DNA of 64,000 bases, taken from assembly GCF_900103125.1 (NCBI RefSeq), contig NZ_FNJV01000009.1, positions 1 through 64,000 on the forward strand. Reading direction: 5' to 3'. The position numbers and the translations under genes are program-made. The DNA is from Mucilaginibacter sp. OK268 (GTDB lineage: Bacteria; Bacteroidota; Bacteroidia; Sphingobacteriales; Sphingobacteriaceae). The notes below the pieces were generated by a model. It was not told where the DNA came from, did not search any database, and worked only from the letters and a program-made list of their open reading frames with translations. Positions 8,912 through 17,332 of this stretch are shown piece by piece (positions within the stretch are counted from its first letter, which is position 1; the number at the start of each line of letters is the position of its first letter).

Positions 8912-9325
8912 ATGCCTTACTCTCCTTTATTAATAAAACCCTTCAGAGATGAAATATCAGAAGTGGGCGTTCAAGAATTACTCACGCCGAATGACGTTGA
9001 TGAAATCATGAAACAGACTGGCACTACGCTGATTTTTATCAATAGCGTTTGCGGTTGTGCCGCCGGTACTGCACGCCCTGGAATTAAATTGGCGCTGGAA
9101 CATGATAAAAAGCCCGACAGAGTAGCCAGCGTGTTTGCCGGGCAGGACCTGGATGCAACCGCACGGTTCCGCACTTATGTATCAGATATTCCCCCATCTT
9201 CTCCCTCATTTGCGCTGTTTAAAGATAATGAGTTGGTTTATTTCATACCCAAACACAGGATCGAATCCCGGGATGCAAATTCGGTTGCTAATGATTTAAT
9301 AGCAGCATTTGATGAGTTTTGTTAA
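8912..9325 (+). CDS. Bacilliredoxin BrxA/BrxB family protein
   Basis: Cytoplasmic thiol oxidoreductase of the YphP/YqiW family (137 residues, family length about 140-145). The active-site word NSVCGCAAG (Cys47 and Cys49, a CxC rather than CxxC site) and the following ARPG are diagnostic. In Firmicutes these proteins remove bacillithiol from S-bacillithiolated proteins; some Bacteroidota carry bacillithiol genes, but none is in this window. It is convergent with rarA and separated from it by a 34-base perfect palindrome. Confidence 0.93.
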   Translation: MPYSPLLIKPFRDEISEVGVQELLTPNDVDEIMKQTGTTLIFINSVCGCAAGTARPGIKLALEHDKKPDRVASVFAGQDLDATARFRTYVSDIPPSSPSFALFKDNELVYFIPKHRIESRDANSVANDLIAAFDEFC

Positions 9326-9352
9326 AGCAGATAACTTCTTTTGCTAAGATTT

Positions 9353-9386
9353 ACCCCTTGCGCTCGTTGCAACGAGCGCAAGGGGT
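9353..9386. repeat. Perfect 34-base palindrome between convergent genes
   Basis: The 17 bases at 9353-9369 (accccttgcgctcgttg) are exactly reverse-complemented at 9370-9386, with no unpaired centre. It lies 27 bases after the bacilliredoxin stop and 70 bases beyond the rarA stop. There is no T-run on either side. Confidence 0.9.
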
Positions 9387-9417
9387 GTAAGAGTCAAAAA
9401 CCTGATGGAAATTCCCC

Positions 9418-9465
9418 CTTTTCACACTCTTGATTCTTGACTCTAATATCTTGCTTCTCAATATT
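9418..9465. repeat. Low-complexity repeat, family I
   Basis: Words cttttcacactcttgattct, tgactctaatatcttgcttc just beyond the rarA stop; reverse complement of the words at 8130-8205 and 59180-59228. Confidence 0.4.
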
Positions 9466-10738
9466 TATACCTGTCGCCCCAGAGTTTTCTTAACTTTTCT
9501 TTTGATTCGTTCTCTTTGGCGTTATTGCCTGGCTGGTAAATCTGTGTACCGCGGATGGCATCGGGTAAAAAATCAAGATCAGTAAAATTACCTTCGTAGC
9601 TGTGGGCGTATTTATAGTCTTTACCGTAGCCTATATTTTTCATGAATTTGGTTGGCGCGTTACGCAGGTGCAAGGGCACGGGCAGATCGCCGGTTTGACG
9701 CACCAGGGCTATGGCTGCTCCAATGGCCGTTGTAGCCGAATTACTTTTGGCTGATGTAGCCAGGTAAATAGCCGTTTGTGATAAGATCAGTTGCGACTCG
9801 GGCATGCCGATCTTATTAACCGCCTCAAAACAGCTTTGGGCAAGTAACAGCGCGTTGGGGTTAGCATTGCCGATATCTTCGGATGCCAGGATGAGCATTC
9901 GCCGGGCAATAAACAGCGGGTCTTCGCCGCCTACGATCATGCGGGCCAGCCAGTATACGGCTCCATTTGGATCTGAACCACGCATGGATTTAATAAAGGC
10001 CGAAATAATATCATAATGCTGTTCGCCGGTTTTATCGTACAGGGCCATGTTTTGCTGTACATGTTCCAGTACAACCTCATCAGTTAAAACTATTTCGGGT
10101 GTATTAAAGGCGTTTACCAGCAGCTCGAATATATTGAGCAGCTTACGGGCGTCGCCTCCGGAAAGACGGAGCAGGGCTTCATGATCTTTGATAATGATCT
10201 TTTTATCCTTCAGTACCACATCCTCCTTCATGGCCTTGTCCAGCAGGTTGAGCAGGTCTTCCTCGACCAATGACTGCAGGATATATACCTGGCAACGCGA
10301 AAGCAAAGCCGAGATCACCTCAAACGACGGATTTTCGGTAGTGGCGCCAATGAGCGTTACAATACCACGCTCCACAGCGCCCAATAACGAATCCTGCTGC
10401 GATTTGGAAAAGCGGTGGATCTCGTCAATAAACAATATAGGTAACGTTTCGCCCAGTTCTTTAAGCTGTGATGCTTTTTCAATTACCTCCCGAACATCTT
10501 TGACGCCGGAGTTAATAGCACTCAGGGAAAAGAACGGCCGGTATAACGACTGCGAAATGATATAAGCCAGGGTAGTTTTACCAACCCCCGGCGGCCCCCA
10601 GAATAGCATGGAAGGCAGCGAGCCCGATTCGATGGCTTTACGTAAAACCGCGCCCGGCCCTACAAGGTGTTTTTGCCCCACATAATCGTCGAGCGATCCC
10701 GGGCGCATACGTTCGGCTAAAGGAGGCAGATTGTTCAT
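9458..10738 (-). CDS. rarA: Replication-associated recombination protein A (RarA/MgsA)
   Basis: AAA+ ATPase of the RarA/MgsA/WRNIP1 family that acts at stalled replication forks. Walker A is GPPGVGKTT (residues 48-56), Walker B with the DExH-like box is ILFIDEIH (101-108), sensor 1 is GATTENPSFE, and the C-terminal tetramerisation region holds AHSYEGNF and the QIYQPG word. At 426 residues it matches the family. It stands alone on the minus strand and ends near the palindrome at 9353-9386. Start chosen at MNNLPPLAERMRP, which is the usual family N-terminus. Confidence 0.96.
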   Translation of the reverse strand: MNNLPPLAERMRPGSLDDYVGQKHLVGPGAVLRKAIESGSLPSMLFWGPPGVGKTTLAYIISQSLYRPFFSLSAINSGVKDVREVIEKASQLKELGETLPILFIDEIHRFSKSQQDSLLGAVERGIVTLIGATTENPSFEVISALLSRCQVYILQSLVEEDLLNLLDKAMKEDVVLKDKKIIIKDHEALLRLSGGDARKLLNIFELLVNAFNTPEIVLTDEVVLEHVQQNMALYDKTGEQHYDIISAFIKSMRGSDPNGAVYWLARMIVGGEDPLFIARRMLILASEDIGNANPNALLLAQSCFEAVNKIGMPESQLILSQTAIYLATSAKSNSATTAIGAAIALVRQTGDLPVPLHLRNAPTKFMKNIGYGKDYKYAHSYEGNFTDLDFLPDAIRGTQIYQPGNNAKENESKEKLRKLWGDRYKY

Positions 10739-10747
10739 AAAGGTAAA

Positions 10748-10790
10748 ATTCAGAAAACTAAATGCTAAATCCTAAAAAAATTAGTAATTT
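10748..10790. repeat. Low-complexity repeat, family N (ctaaatcctaaa)
   Basis: Words aactaaatgctaaatcctaa directly upstream of rarA. The complementary words (ttaggatttagaacttag) occur at 26080-26146. Confidence 0.4.
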
Positions 10791-10810
10791 AATCGGCGTT
10801 ATATCTAATT

Positions 10811-10887
10811 CGTCATTGCGAGCGCAGCAATCTCATCCCAAGTATAGGCATGCGAGGAGATGGCTTCGTCGTTCCTCCTCGCAATGG
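10811..10887. repeat. Palindromic repeat, family A
   Basis: Left arm cgtcattgcgagcgcagcaa, right arm gcttcgtcgttcctcctcgc followed by aatgg. Same family as 126-193 and others. Confidence 0.75.
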
Positions 10888-10950
10888 CTGTAAATTAATA
10901 TCATAATCAACAAACCCATGCTCAAACAGTTTAAGCATTCCAACTAATGG

Positions 10951-11253
10951 TTAGGTCTTATTCTTCTTGGGATTTTGCCTTTTATCAATAAAGGCAATCA
11001 GTTCAATGCGTTGACTTTTAGGTTTGATTCTATAAACCAATGAAACTTGTTTTATGATTACACCGATGTGTGTATGTTTTATCCTGGCGGATTTACGAAA
11101 CATTAATGGTTGAGTTTGTAATGTTTCGAGATACTCATTTACACGGGCTGTAAAGTTAAATAGCTCTTTTTCTGTCCAGTGTTCTTGTAGATAAGCTATT
11201 CTTTTGCCAAACGTTTCAACCGCTTTTTTGGTCCATACTATTTCAATCCCCAT
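10951..11253 (-). CDS. RelE/ParE-type toxin
   Basis: A 100-residue basic protein with the RelE/ParE fold pattern: N-terminal VWTKKAVETFGKRIAYLQEHW helices, then QPLMFRKSARIKHTHIGVII and LVYRIKPKSQRIELIAF strands, and a basic tail. Its start codon lies inside the 3' end of the upstream antitoxin gene (16-base overlap), the usual antitoxin-toxin coupling. Whether it cleaves mRNA at the ribosome (RelE) or poisons gyrase (ParE) cannot be decided; the ParE branch is somewhat more likely from the kxxxxRi.yL start. Confidence 0.85.
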   Translation of the reverse strand: MGIEIVWTKKAVETFGKRIAYLQEHWTEKELFNFTARVNEYLETLQTQPLMFRKSARIKHTHIGVIIKQVSLVYRIKPKSQRIELIAFIDKRQNPKKNKT

Positions 11254-11471
11254 TTTCCGAATAGTTTTACCACTTCGGCATGAGGAACAGTTTCGCCACG
11301 ATCGGCCTCTGATATACCCTCCAATATGTCTTTTTGCTGTTCAGTTCCCAGCTCATCAAACCAGTCGGCTTTTCTGCCAGACAAAAAGGCTTTCACATCC
11401 ATAATTAAACCCTCATCATTGGAGTTCAGGATAGTTTGTAAAAGATTTAGCTTTTCTGCTTGAATGTCCAT
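11238..11471 (-). CDS. Antitoxin of the RelE/ParE-type pair
   Basis: A 77-residue acidic protein directly upstream of and overlapping the toxin gene. It has an N-terminal helical region (KLNLLQTILNSNDEGLIMDV) and a C-terminal helix-loop region with HAEVVKLFGKWGLK. This resembles the short Bacteroidota addiction-module antitoxins that sit before RelE/ParE toxins, which neutralise the toxin and repress the operon. No operator palindrome was identified upstream. Confidence 0.8.
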   Translation of the reverse strand: MDIQAEKLNLLQTILNSNDEGLIMDVKAFLSGRKADWFDELGTEQQKDILEGISEADRGETVPHAEVVKLFGKWGLK

Positions 11472-11536
11472 ACCATTGAATTTAATGCTAAAATAATTAT
11501 TTATTTTGTGAAAAGCACCAATTGATCAACATCCTA

Positions 11537-12190
11537 ATGTTAAAACAGTTTAACCACTCCAACTACCATTCCATTTGCGATGAGCTAGCCCAATCAGACG
11601 CCGACCTGGCTCATATCATTAACACGCATGGTTACCCGCCCTTATGGTCAAGACCCAATACTTTTGAAACTTTGGTGCATATTATTCTGGAGCAACAGGT
11701 TTCGCTGGCCTCTGCTTTATCGGCATTAAATAAATTGAAGGAGTATATACAGGAGATCACCCCGGCAAGGGTATTGCTTTTAACGGATGAAGAATTTAAA
11801 GCCTGCTATTTTAGCCGACAGAAAACTACCTATACCAAATACCTCGCCGAGGCCATCATCAGCGGGCAGATCAATTTAACTGAATTAGAACAATTGCCCG
11901 ACGATGTTATCCGCGCCAAACTAACCGCCCTCAAAGGCATCGGTAACTGGACTGCCGATGTATACCTGATGTTTGTACTGCAGCACGCCGATATTTTCCC
12001 AATAGGTGACCTTGCTGCGGTAAATGCATTAAAAAGAGTAAAGTCCTTACCCAAAGAAACCACCCGGGAGGAATTAATCGCCGTAGCCGAAAAATGGGCA
12101 CCATATCGTACGGTAGCGAGTATGTTGTTGTGGCATTATTATTTGAGCGCGCCAGCCCCCCGGCCCCCTAAAGGGGGAGTGGATACGTAG
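11537..12190 (+). CDS. DNA-3-methyladenine glycosylase, AlkA-type
   Basis: Base-excision repair glycosylase that removes alkylated purines. The helix-hairpin-helix with Gly/Pro-rich loop is LKGIGNWTADVYLMF (residues 132-146) and the catalytic aspartate is in IGDLAAVNALK (Asp158), as in HhH-GPD enzymes. I use the ATG at 11537; a TTG at 11522 is the only upstream alternative. At 217 residues it lacks the N-terminal AlkA_N domain of E. coli AlkA, matching the compact MAG/AlkA branch. Its last dozen residues (APAPRPPKGGVDT) are translated from an inserted C/G-rich repeat of family D, so the native C-terminus has been replaced. Confidence 0.9.
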   Translation: MLKQFNHSNYHSICDELAQSDADLAHIINTHGYPPLWSRPNTFETLVHIILEQQVSLASALSALNKLKEYIQEITPARVLLLTDEEFKACYFSRQKTTYTKYLAEAIISGQINLTELEQLPDDVIRAKLTALKGIGNWTADVYLMFVLQHADIFPIGDLAAVNALKRVKSLPKETTREELIAVAEKWAPYRTVASMLLWHYYLSAPAPRPPKGGVDT

Positions 12191-12325
12191 GGTTAATTCC
12201 AACCATAATAAACGCGTCATTGCTTCGTACCTCGCAATGACGTGAGAATAAACAAAAAACGCGCGGCTCCAGAAGCCACGCGTAAATAAGATTTTCAAAA
12301 GCTCCCACTTCAGGGGGCTGGGGGG
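12159..12325. repeat. Composite palindromic element (D ... A ... D inverted)
   Basis: Outer arms are family D: ccccccggccccctaaaggg at about 12159-12178 and its inverted partner cttcagggggctggggggtt at about 12307-12326. Inside lies a shortened family A element (12213-12243, gcgtcattgcttcgtacctc...). The left arm encodes the C-terminus of the glycosylase and the right arm abuts the cphA stop codon. Confidence 0.7.
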
Positions 12326-14959
12326 TTATACATTAAACAAGCCGTTCCGTTCCTGTTCCTGGTAGTTTTGTACGGTTTCAATAGCGTTATCCACCACATC
12401 GCTCAGGGCGGTGATAAAGGTGCCAGGTTTGGCCAGGCTCATAGCATGCTTTATGGCGTCAACCTCTTTGGGTACTATTTCCACAGGTTTGTTCGCATCA
12501 ACAGATTCGATACCTTCTTTCAATAAACCAATGATGTTCTCGGCAGTGCGGCCGCGCAGGTGTTTTTCCTGGCGCAGGATGATGTAATCAAACATTTCGG
12601 CCGATATTTTACCCAGCTCGCGAATGTCGTCGTCGCGCCTGTCGCCGGTGCCGGCTATGATACCTATTTTAAGCGGCGAATCGATATGGCTTAAAAATGC
12701 CTTGATACCGTTATAGCCATCGGGGTTGTGCGCGAAATCGATCATGAAACGGAAATCCCTGAACTCAAAGATGTTCATTCGTCCCGGTGTTTGCGCTGCC
12801 GATGGAATAAAAGTTTCTAAGGACATTTTAATGTCCTCGGTCTTGAATCCCCATAAAAACGTAGCCAATGTAGCGGCCAGTACGTTCTCGATCATGAATG
12901 GCACGGTGCCTCCAAAAGTAAGTGGAATGAGGATGGTACGCTGCACGCGGATCTTCCAGTCGCCTTTTTGAATGGTGATGAAACCGTTTTCGCAGATGGC
13001 CGCTATACCCCCCTTGCGACAATGCGACTTAATGATAGGATTGTTTTCATTTAAGCTGAAATAGGCAATGTTACAATCGGCTTTGTTGCCAATACGTACA
13101 CAATGCTCGTTATCAGCATTCAAAACACCCCAACCATCTTTTTTAACCGAATTCAGCACTACGCTTTTTACACGTGCCAGATCGTCAAGAGAATGGATAT
13201 CGGCCAGCCCCAGGTGATCTTCCTGTATGTTGGTCACCACACCTATATCGCAAAAGCCAAAACCCAGGCCCGAACGCAGGATGCCGCCACGGGCGGTTTC
13301 CAGAACGGCAAAATCAACCGTTGGGTCGCGCAGTATGAATTCGCTGCTTACCGGGCCGGTGGTATCGCCCTTCAGCATCATGTTGTTCTGTACGTAAATA
13401 CCGTCGGAGGTGGTAAAGCCTACCCGGTGGCCGTTATTCTTAACAATGTGGGCTATCAAACGTGTGGTAGTGGTTTTACCGTTGGTGCCGGTAATAGCAA
13501 TAATAGGGATCCGTGCAGATTTACCGGTAGGGTAAAGCATATCCAATACATGCCCAGCCACGTTGCGCGGAAGGCCCTCGCTCGGGGCTATGTGCATGCG
13601 GAAACCCGGCGCGGCATTTACTTCCAAAACCACACCGCCGTTTTCGGTCAGCGGCTCGGTCAGGTTTTCGGCCATAATATCGATACCGCATATATCCAGA
13701 CCGATAATTTTGGAGATGCGCTCGCAGATAAAAATATTCTGTGGATGCACATGGTCGGTCACATCAACAGAAGTACCGCCGGTGCTCAGGTTGGCGGTTG
13801 ATTTTACAAAGATCTTTTCACCTTTGGCTGGTACGGTTTCCAGCGTATAGCCTTTCTTTTCCAGCAGGTCGAGCGTATCGCGGTCAATGTCAATGAGCGT
13901 TAAAACCTTCTCGTGCCCGTAGCCGCGGCGTGGGTCGGCGTTTTCTTTGTCGATGAGTTCCTGTATCGTAAGGGTTCCGTCGCCTATAATATGTGCCGGA
14001 TCCCGCAGGGCGGCCGCCACCATTTTATTATCGATCACCAATACGCGGAAATCATAGCCCGTAACAAAACGCTCTACAATTACTTTGTATGATATTTTGG
14101 CGGCATGCTGGTATGCGGCAATGGCCTCTTCTTCGGTTTTAATATTGATGGATATGCCGCGCCCGTGGTTGCCGTTAAGCGGTTTAAATACTAAAGGGAA
14201 ACCTATTTTGCGGATAGCTTCGGTCACACCTTCCAAAGAAGATATGGTGATGCCTTTGGCAACCGGGATGGCCTGTTCCTGCAGCATGCGCTTGGTTTCG
14301 TCTTTATTGCTGGCAATATCGACGGCTATGCTGCTGGTTTTTTCGGTCATGGTAGCCCGGAAACGTACCTGGTTTTTGCCATAACCCAACTGCACCAACG
14401 ATTGATTATTCAACCTGATCCAGGGGATATCGCGGGCAATGGCTTCTTCCACAATGGAGCCTGTACTCGGGCCCAGGCGGGTATTTTCCCGTATCTCGCG
14501 CATTTGTTGTATATCCGCCTCTAATTGCACGGTATAATCTTCACCCGCTATTAAAGCTTCGGCTATGCGTACTGCCGATTCTGCTGCAAAAACACCCACC
14601 TTTTCTTCCAGGTAGGCAAACACTACATTATATACACCTTTGGTTTTGGTTTCGCGGGTGCGGCCAAAGCCGGTATCCATGCCCGCCAGGGTTTGAATTT
14701 CTAATGCGATGTGCTCTATAACATGCCCCATCCAGGTACCCGCGATAACTCGCTGAAAAAATCCGCCCGGTACGCCTGGCGAGCAACGATGGCTGTACAG
14801 GCTGGGCAACAGCGTTTCCAAACGGTCATAAAAGCCCTCAATTTCATTGGTGGGCTTATGCTCCATCTGCTGCAGGTCAAGCCGCATTTGTATTAATTTT
14901 TTACGACGGATGCTCCAGATGTTTGGTCCGCGTAACACTTGTATATTCTCGATCTTCAT
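12326..14959 (-). CDS. cphA: Cyanophycin synthetase (CphA1 type)
   Basis: Makes cyanophycin, a poly-aspartate with arginine on each side chain, from Asp, Arg and ATP. Three parts are visible in 877 residues: an N-terminal domain with SPGVPGGFFQRV and GHVIEHIALEIQ (residues 60-90), an ATP-grasp domain with KPLNGNHGRGIS (259-270) and EVNAAPGFRMH (446-456), and a Mur-ligase-like domain with P-loop GTNGKTTTT (491-499). The length matches CphA1, so both ligation activities should be present. Convergent with the AlkA-type gene and divergent from cyanophycinase across a 268-base gap, which suggests co-regulation of synthesis and breakdown of a nitrogen store. Identification is strong; polymer production in this organism is inference. 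Confidence 0.96.
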   Translation of the reverse strand: MKIENIQVLRGPNIWSIRRKKLIQMRLDLQQMEHKPTNEIEGFYDRLETLLPSLYSHRCSPGVPGGFFQRVIAGTWMGHVIEHIALEIQTLAGMDTGFGRTRETKTKGVYNVVFAYLEEKVGVFAAESAVRIAEALIAGEDYTVQLEADIQQMREIRENTRLGPSTGSIVEEAIARDIPWIRLNNQSLVQLGYGKNQVRFRATMTEKTSSIAVDIASNKDETKRMLQEQAIPVAKGITISSLEGVTEAIRKIGFPLVFKPLNGNHGRGISINIKTEEEAIAAYQHAAKISYKVIVERFVTGYDFRVLVIDNKMVAAALRDPAHIIGDGTLTIQELIDKENADPRRGYGHEKVLTLIDIDRDTLDLLEKKGYTLETVPAKGEKIFVKSTANLSTGGTSVDVTDHVHPQNIFICERISKIIGLDICGIDIMAENLTEPLTENGGVVLEVNAAPGFRMHIAPSEGLPRNVAGHVLDMLYPTGKSARIPIIAITGTNGKTTTTRLIAHIVKNNGHRVGFTTSDGIYVQNNMMLKGDTTGPVSSEFILRDPTVDFAVLETARGGILRSGLGFGFCDIGVVTNIQEDHLGLADIHSLDDLARVKSVVLNSVKKDGWGVLNADNEHCVRIGNKADCNIAYFSLNENNPIIKSHCRKGGIAAICENGFITIQKGDWKIRVQRTILIPLTFGGTVPFMIENVLAATLATFLWGFKTEDIKMSLETFIPSAAQTPGRMNIFEFRDFRFMIDFAHNPDGYNGIKAFLSHIDSPLKIGIIAGTGDRRDDDIRELGKISAEMFDYIILRQEKHLRGRTAENIIGLLKEGIESVDANKPVEIVPKEVDAIKHAMSLAKPGTFITALSDVVDNAIETVQNYQEQERNGLFNV

Positions 14960-15227
14960 ACCTTGGTTACAAAAATTTTAGCCGGCTTAATTTCTTTAAA
15001 ACTATAAAACTTAATAGTGTAAATAAAACTTTTAAAGGTAAAAAGGCATTAAATGTTCACAACAGCCTGCGTTTGTGCGGGTTTTTATCTTAATTTGTAT
15101 TTAAAACCGGTTGATTAGGTGAAAAAGTTGACGGAGTAAATGGTTATTTATGGGATATTGCCCAATTTAGGCTAACTCGGTCGGCCTGATATAGCCCAAT
15201 CAGCCCCTTCAACTAAATATAAGAACT
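14960..15227. promoter_or_regulatory. Divergent intergenic region of the cyanophycin genes
   Basis: A 268-base AT-rich spacer between cphA (minus) and cyanophycinase (plus), which must hold the promoters of both. A small G/C-rich hairpin followed by T's (cctgcgtttgtgcgggtttt, about 15066-15085) could be a leader structure or terminator. No perfect TAnnTTTG box was found; no regulator-binding palindrome is obvious. Confidence 0.45.
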
Positions 15228-16148
15228 ATGACTGTCCCGAAAGGAAAACTAATCATTATAGGCGGAGCTGTAGACATGGGGAGTAACGTGACCATCCAGG
15301 AGCACATCATGCAGCCCGATTATATTAAATTTTTTGAACAGGGAATTTTAAAGCGAATTATTACCGAATCTGACAAGCACGAAGGTTCATTAATTGAAGT
15401 AATAACCACAGCCTCGCAGATCCCGGAGCTTGTTGGCAATGAGTATGTGAAGGCTTTTGGGCAACTAAATGTAACCAATGTAAACGTATTGCATATTAAA
15501 AGCCGGGAGGATGCCGGTAACCCGGAATATCTCGACCGGATCCGCAAGGCCGATGTGGTGATGTTTAGCGGAGGCGACCAACTGAGGCTTACAGCCATTT
15601 TTGGCGGCACCGAATTTTTACAAATACTGAAGCGACGTTATCAGAACGAAAACTTTGTGATAGCAGGTACTTCGGCAGGCGCGGCGGCAGCTTCCACACA
15701 TATGATATACCGCGGGCAAAGCAACGAAGCCCTGATCAAAGGCGAAGTGCAGATCACGGCTGGTTTGGGTTTTATCGACTCGGTAATTGTAGATACCCAC
15801 TTTGTGCAGCGTGGTCGTATTGGCAGGTTAATGTACGCGGTGGCAACCAATCCCGGCATTTTGGGTATTGGTTTGGGGGAGGATACAGGATTGCTGATCA
15901 CCGAAGGCAATATGATGGAGGCCATTGGTTCGGGACTAATTATCCTGGTGGATGGCCGTAATATTGTGGCCACCAATATTTATGATGTGGAGATGGGCTC
16001 GCCGGTATCTATCGATAACCTCAAAGTACACGTAATGTCTATATTTGATATATATGATCTTTCTCAGCACCGCTTGATCATCAAAAAAACGGTGAAGGTA
16101 GAGGAAGGCGTTTTTATACAGGCCCCGGATAGCGACCTGTTACAATAA
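15228..16148 (+). CDS. cphB: Cyanophycinase (peptidase family S51)
   Basis: Intracellular serine exopeptidase that degrades cyanophycin to beta-Asp-Arg dipeptides. The nucleophile elbow GTSAGAAAAS (Ser149), the GGDQ word (115-118), the DTHFVQRGRIGR stretch (His191) and GLGEDTGLL (Glu218) match bacterial cyanophycinases. At 306 residues it is of normal length for a cytosolic enzyme and has no signal peptide, unlike the secreted CphE type. Followed 185 bases later by the isoaspartyl peptidase gene, which should finish the pathway. Confidence 0.95.
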   Translation: MTVPKGKLIIIGGAVDMGSNVTIQEHIMQPDYIKFFEQGILKRIITESDKHEGSLIEVITTASQIPELVGNEYVKAFGQLNVTNVNVLHIKSREDAGNPEYLDRIRKADVVMFSGGDQLRLTAIFGGTEFLQILKRRYQNENFVIAGTSAGAAAASTHMIYRGQSNEALIKGEVQITAGLGFIDSVIVDTHFVQRGRIGRLMYAVATNPGILGIGLGEDTGLLITEGNMMEAIGSGLIILVDGRNIVATNIYDVEMGSPVSIDNLKVHVMSIFDIYDLSQHRLIIKKTVKVEEGVFIQAPDSDLLQ

Positions 16149-16260
16149 AACCCCGCCCAACCCTCCCCAGAGGGGAGGGCTTTAAAAATGAGAGGACAAT
16201 CAAAAGTCTCCTCCTTCGGGGGAGATTATTACATGAGGGCTTCGCCGTTTAGAGGGGGTG
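16149..16260. repeat. C/G-rich palindromic repeat, family C
   Basis: Starts directly after the cyanophycinase stop codon with accccgcccaaccctcccca and gaggggagggctttaa; a second C/T- and G-rich palindrome (cctccttcgggggag) follows. The same word, at the same distance from a stop codon, occurs after the MaoC gene (20979-21013). Confidence 0.65.
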
Positions 16261-16333
16261 TTTGCTAATCAAAATAAACCCATCACAAAAGAGTTATAGT
16301 TTATACAAATTTGATCAATTAACTCAGTTTAAT

Positions 16334-17176
16334 ATGAAGATCATTATACACGGCGGTTTCTTTAGCGAATCGCGAACCAACCAGGAAGTAAAGCAGGCCA
16401 AACAACAGGCTTTGAAAGAAATAGTAGAGGCCGGTCATAAATACCTGCAAACGCACAACGCGCTGGAAACGGTAGTGTACACGGTGAGGTTATTGGAGGA
16501 TTGCGATCTGTTTAACGCGGGTACCGGTTCACAAATTCAAAGCGATGGCAGGATTAGGTTGAGCGCGTCTTTGATGGATGGTAAAACGCAACGCTTTTCG
16601 GGAGTGATCAATATTGAGGATGTAAAAAACCCTATATGTATAGCCGAAAAGCTATTGGCCTATGATGATAGGGTGTTGAGTGGCAAGGGAGCCCGTGATT
16701 TTGCCACCGAAAATGGCATAGGCTATTATAACCCCGAAACCCCGCAGCGGCGCCACGAGTATGAACAAAAACTGCGTGATTCTATTCGCCTGGGTACCGT
16801 AGGCTGCGTAGCGCTTGATATTTATGGCGACCTGGCGGCAGCTACCTCAACAGGGGGTAAAGGCTTTGAGATACCGGGCCGCGTAAGCGATTCGGCCACT
16901 ACTGCCGGTAACTACGCCAATGCCCATGCGGGTATTTCCTGCACCGGTGTTGGCGAGGATATTGTAAGCGGCTCTGTTGCTTCAAAAATTGTTACCCGGG
17001 TTACTGATGGCATGCCTATATCTGCAGCTACTGATAAATCATTGGATGAATTAAAGCCTTTTAACGGATTTGCCGGCATCGTTGGAATATCAGCCGATGG
17101 TCATATTTATCATGCCGATACCCATCCTTATATGGTTTGGGCCCTGCATGACGGCGATGTGGAAGTTTTTGAATAA
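16334..17176 (+). CDS. Isoaspartyl peptidase / plant-type L-asparaginase
   Basis: N-terminal nucleophile (Ntn) hydrolase that cleaves beta-aspartyl peptides; with cyanophycinase it can split beta-Asp-Arg into Asp and Arg. The self-cleavage site is LGTVGCVALD, with Thr155 as the new N-terminal nucleophile; DLAAATSTGG and CTGVGEDIVSGS follow as in the family. The frame could begin at 16262, but the first 24 residues there are not family-like; MKIIIHGGFF at 16334 is the natural start (280 residues). It lacks a signal peptide, so it acts in the cytoplasm, consistent with a role in cyanophycin use. Confidence 0.92.
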   Translation: MKIIIHGGFFSESRTNQEVKQAKQQALKEIVEAGHKYLQTHNALETVVYTVRLLEDCDLFNAGTGSQIQSDGRIRLSASLMDGKTQRFSGVINIEDVKNPICIAEKLLAYDDRVLSGKGARDFATENGIGYYNPETPQRRHEYEQKLRDSIRLGTVGCVALDIYGDLAAATSTGGKGFEIPGRVSDSATTAGNYANAHAGISCTGVGEDIVSGSVASKIVTRVTDGMPISAATDKSLDELKPFNGFAGIVGISADGHIYHADTHPYMVWALHDGDVEVFE

Positions 17177-17283
17177 AAATTAAAATAATTAATTATAACA
17201 TTAGGTAGGATTACTGCGTTAAAGGAACTGTCTGTGTAAACTACGCACATACAGGGTATTGCATATAATAATATTTATATTAT

Positions 17284-17291
17284 TATATTTG
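17284..17291 (+). promoter_or_regulatory. -7 promoter box (TATATTTG)
   Basis: Perfect TAnnTTTG match 42 bases before the start of the TPR protein gene, in an AT-rich stretch. No clean -33 TTTG at the ideal distance. Confidence 0.5.
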
Positions 17292-17332
17292 TTTACTGAT
17301 TAATTTAAATTAAACCCAGTTAAAAAGATTAA

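Noticed and set aside
12074..12298. Minus-strand 74-codon frame between alkA-type gene and cphA
   Set aside because: It is a translation of repeat families A and D.
13103..13801. Long plus-strand reading frame (232 codons)
   Set aside because: It is entirely antisense to cphA, whose motifs are unmistakable; composition is an echo of the cphA codons and no family pattern is visible.
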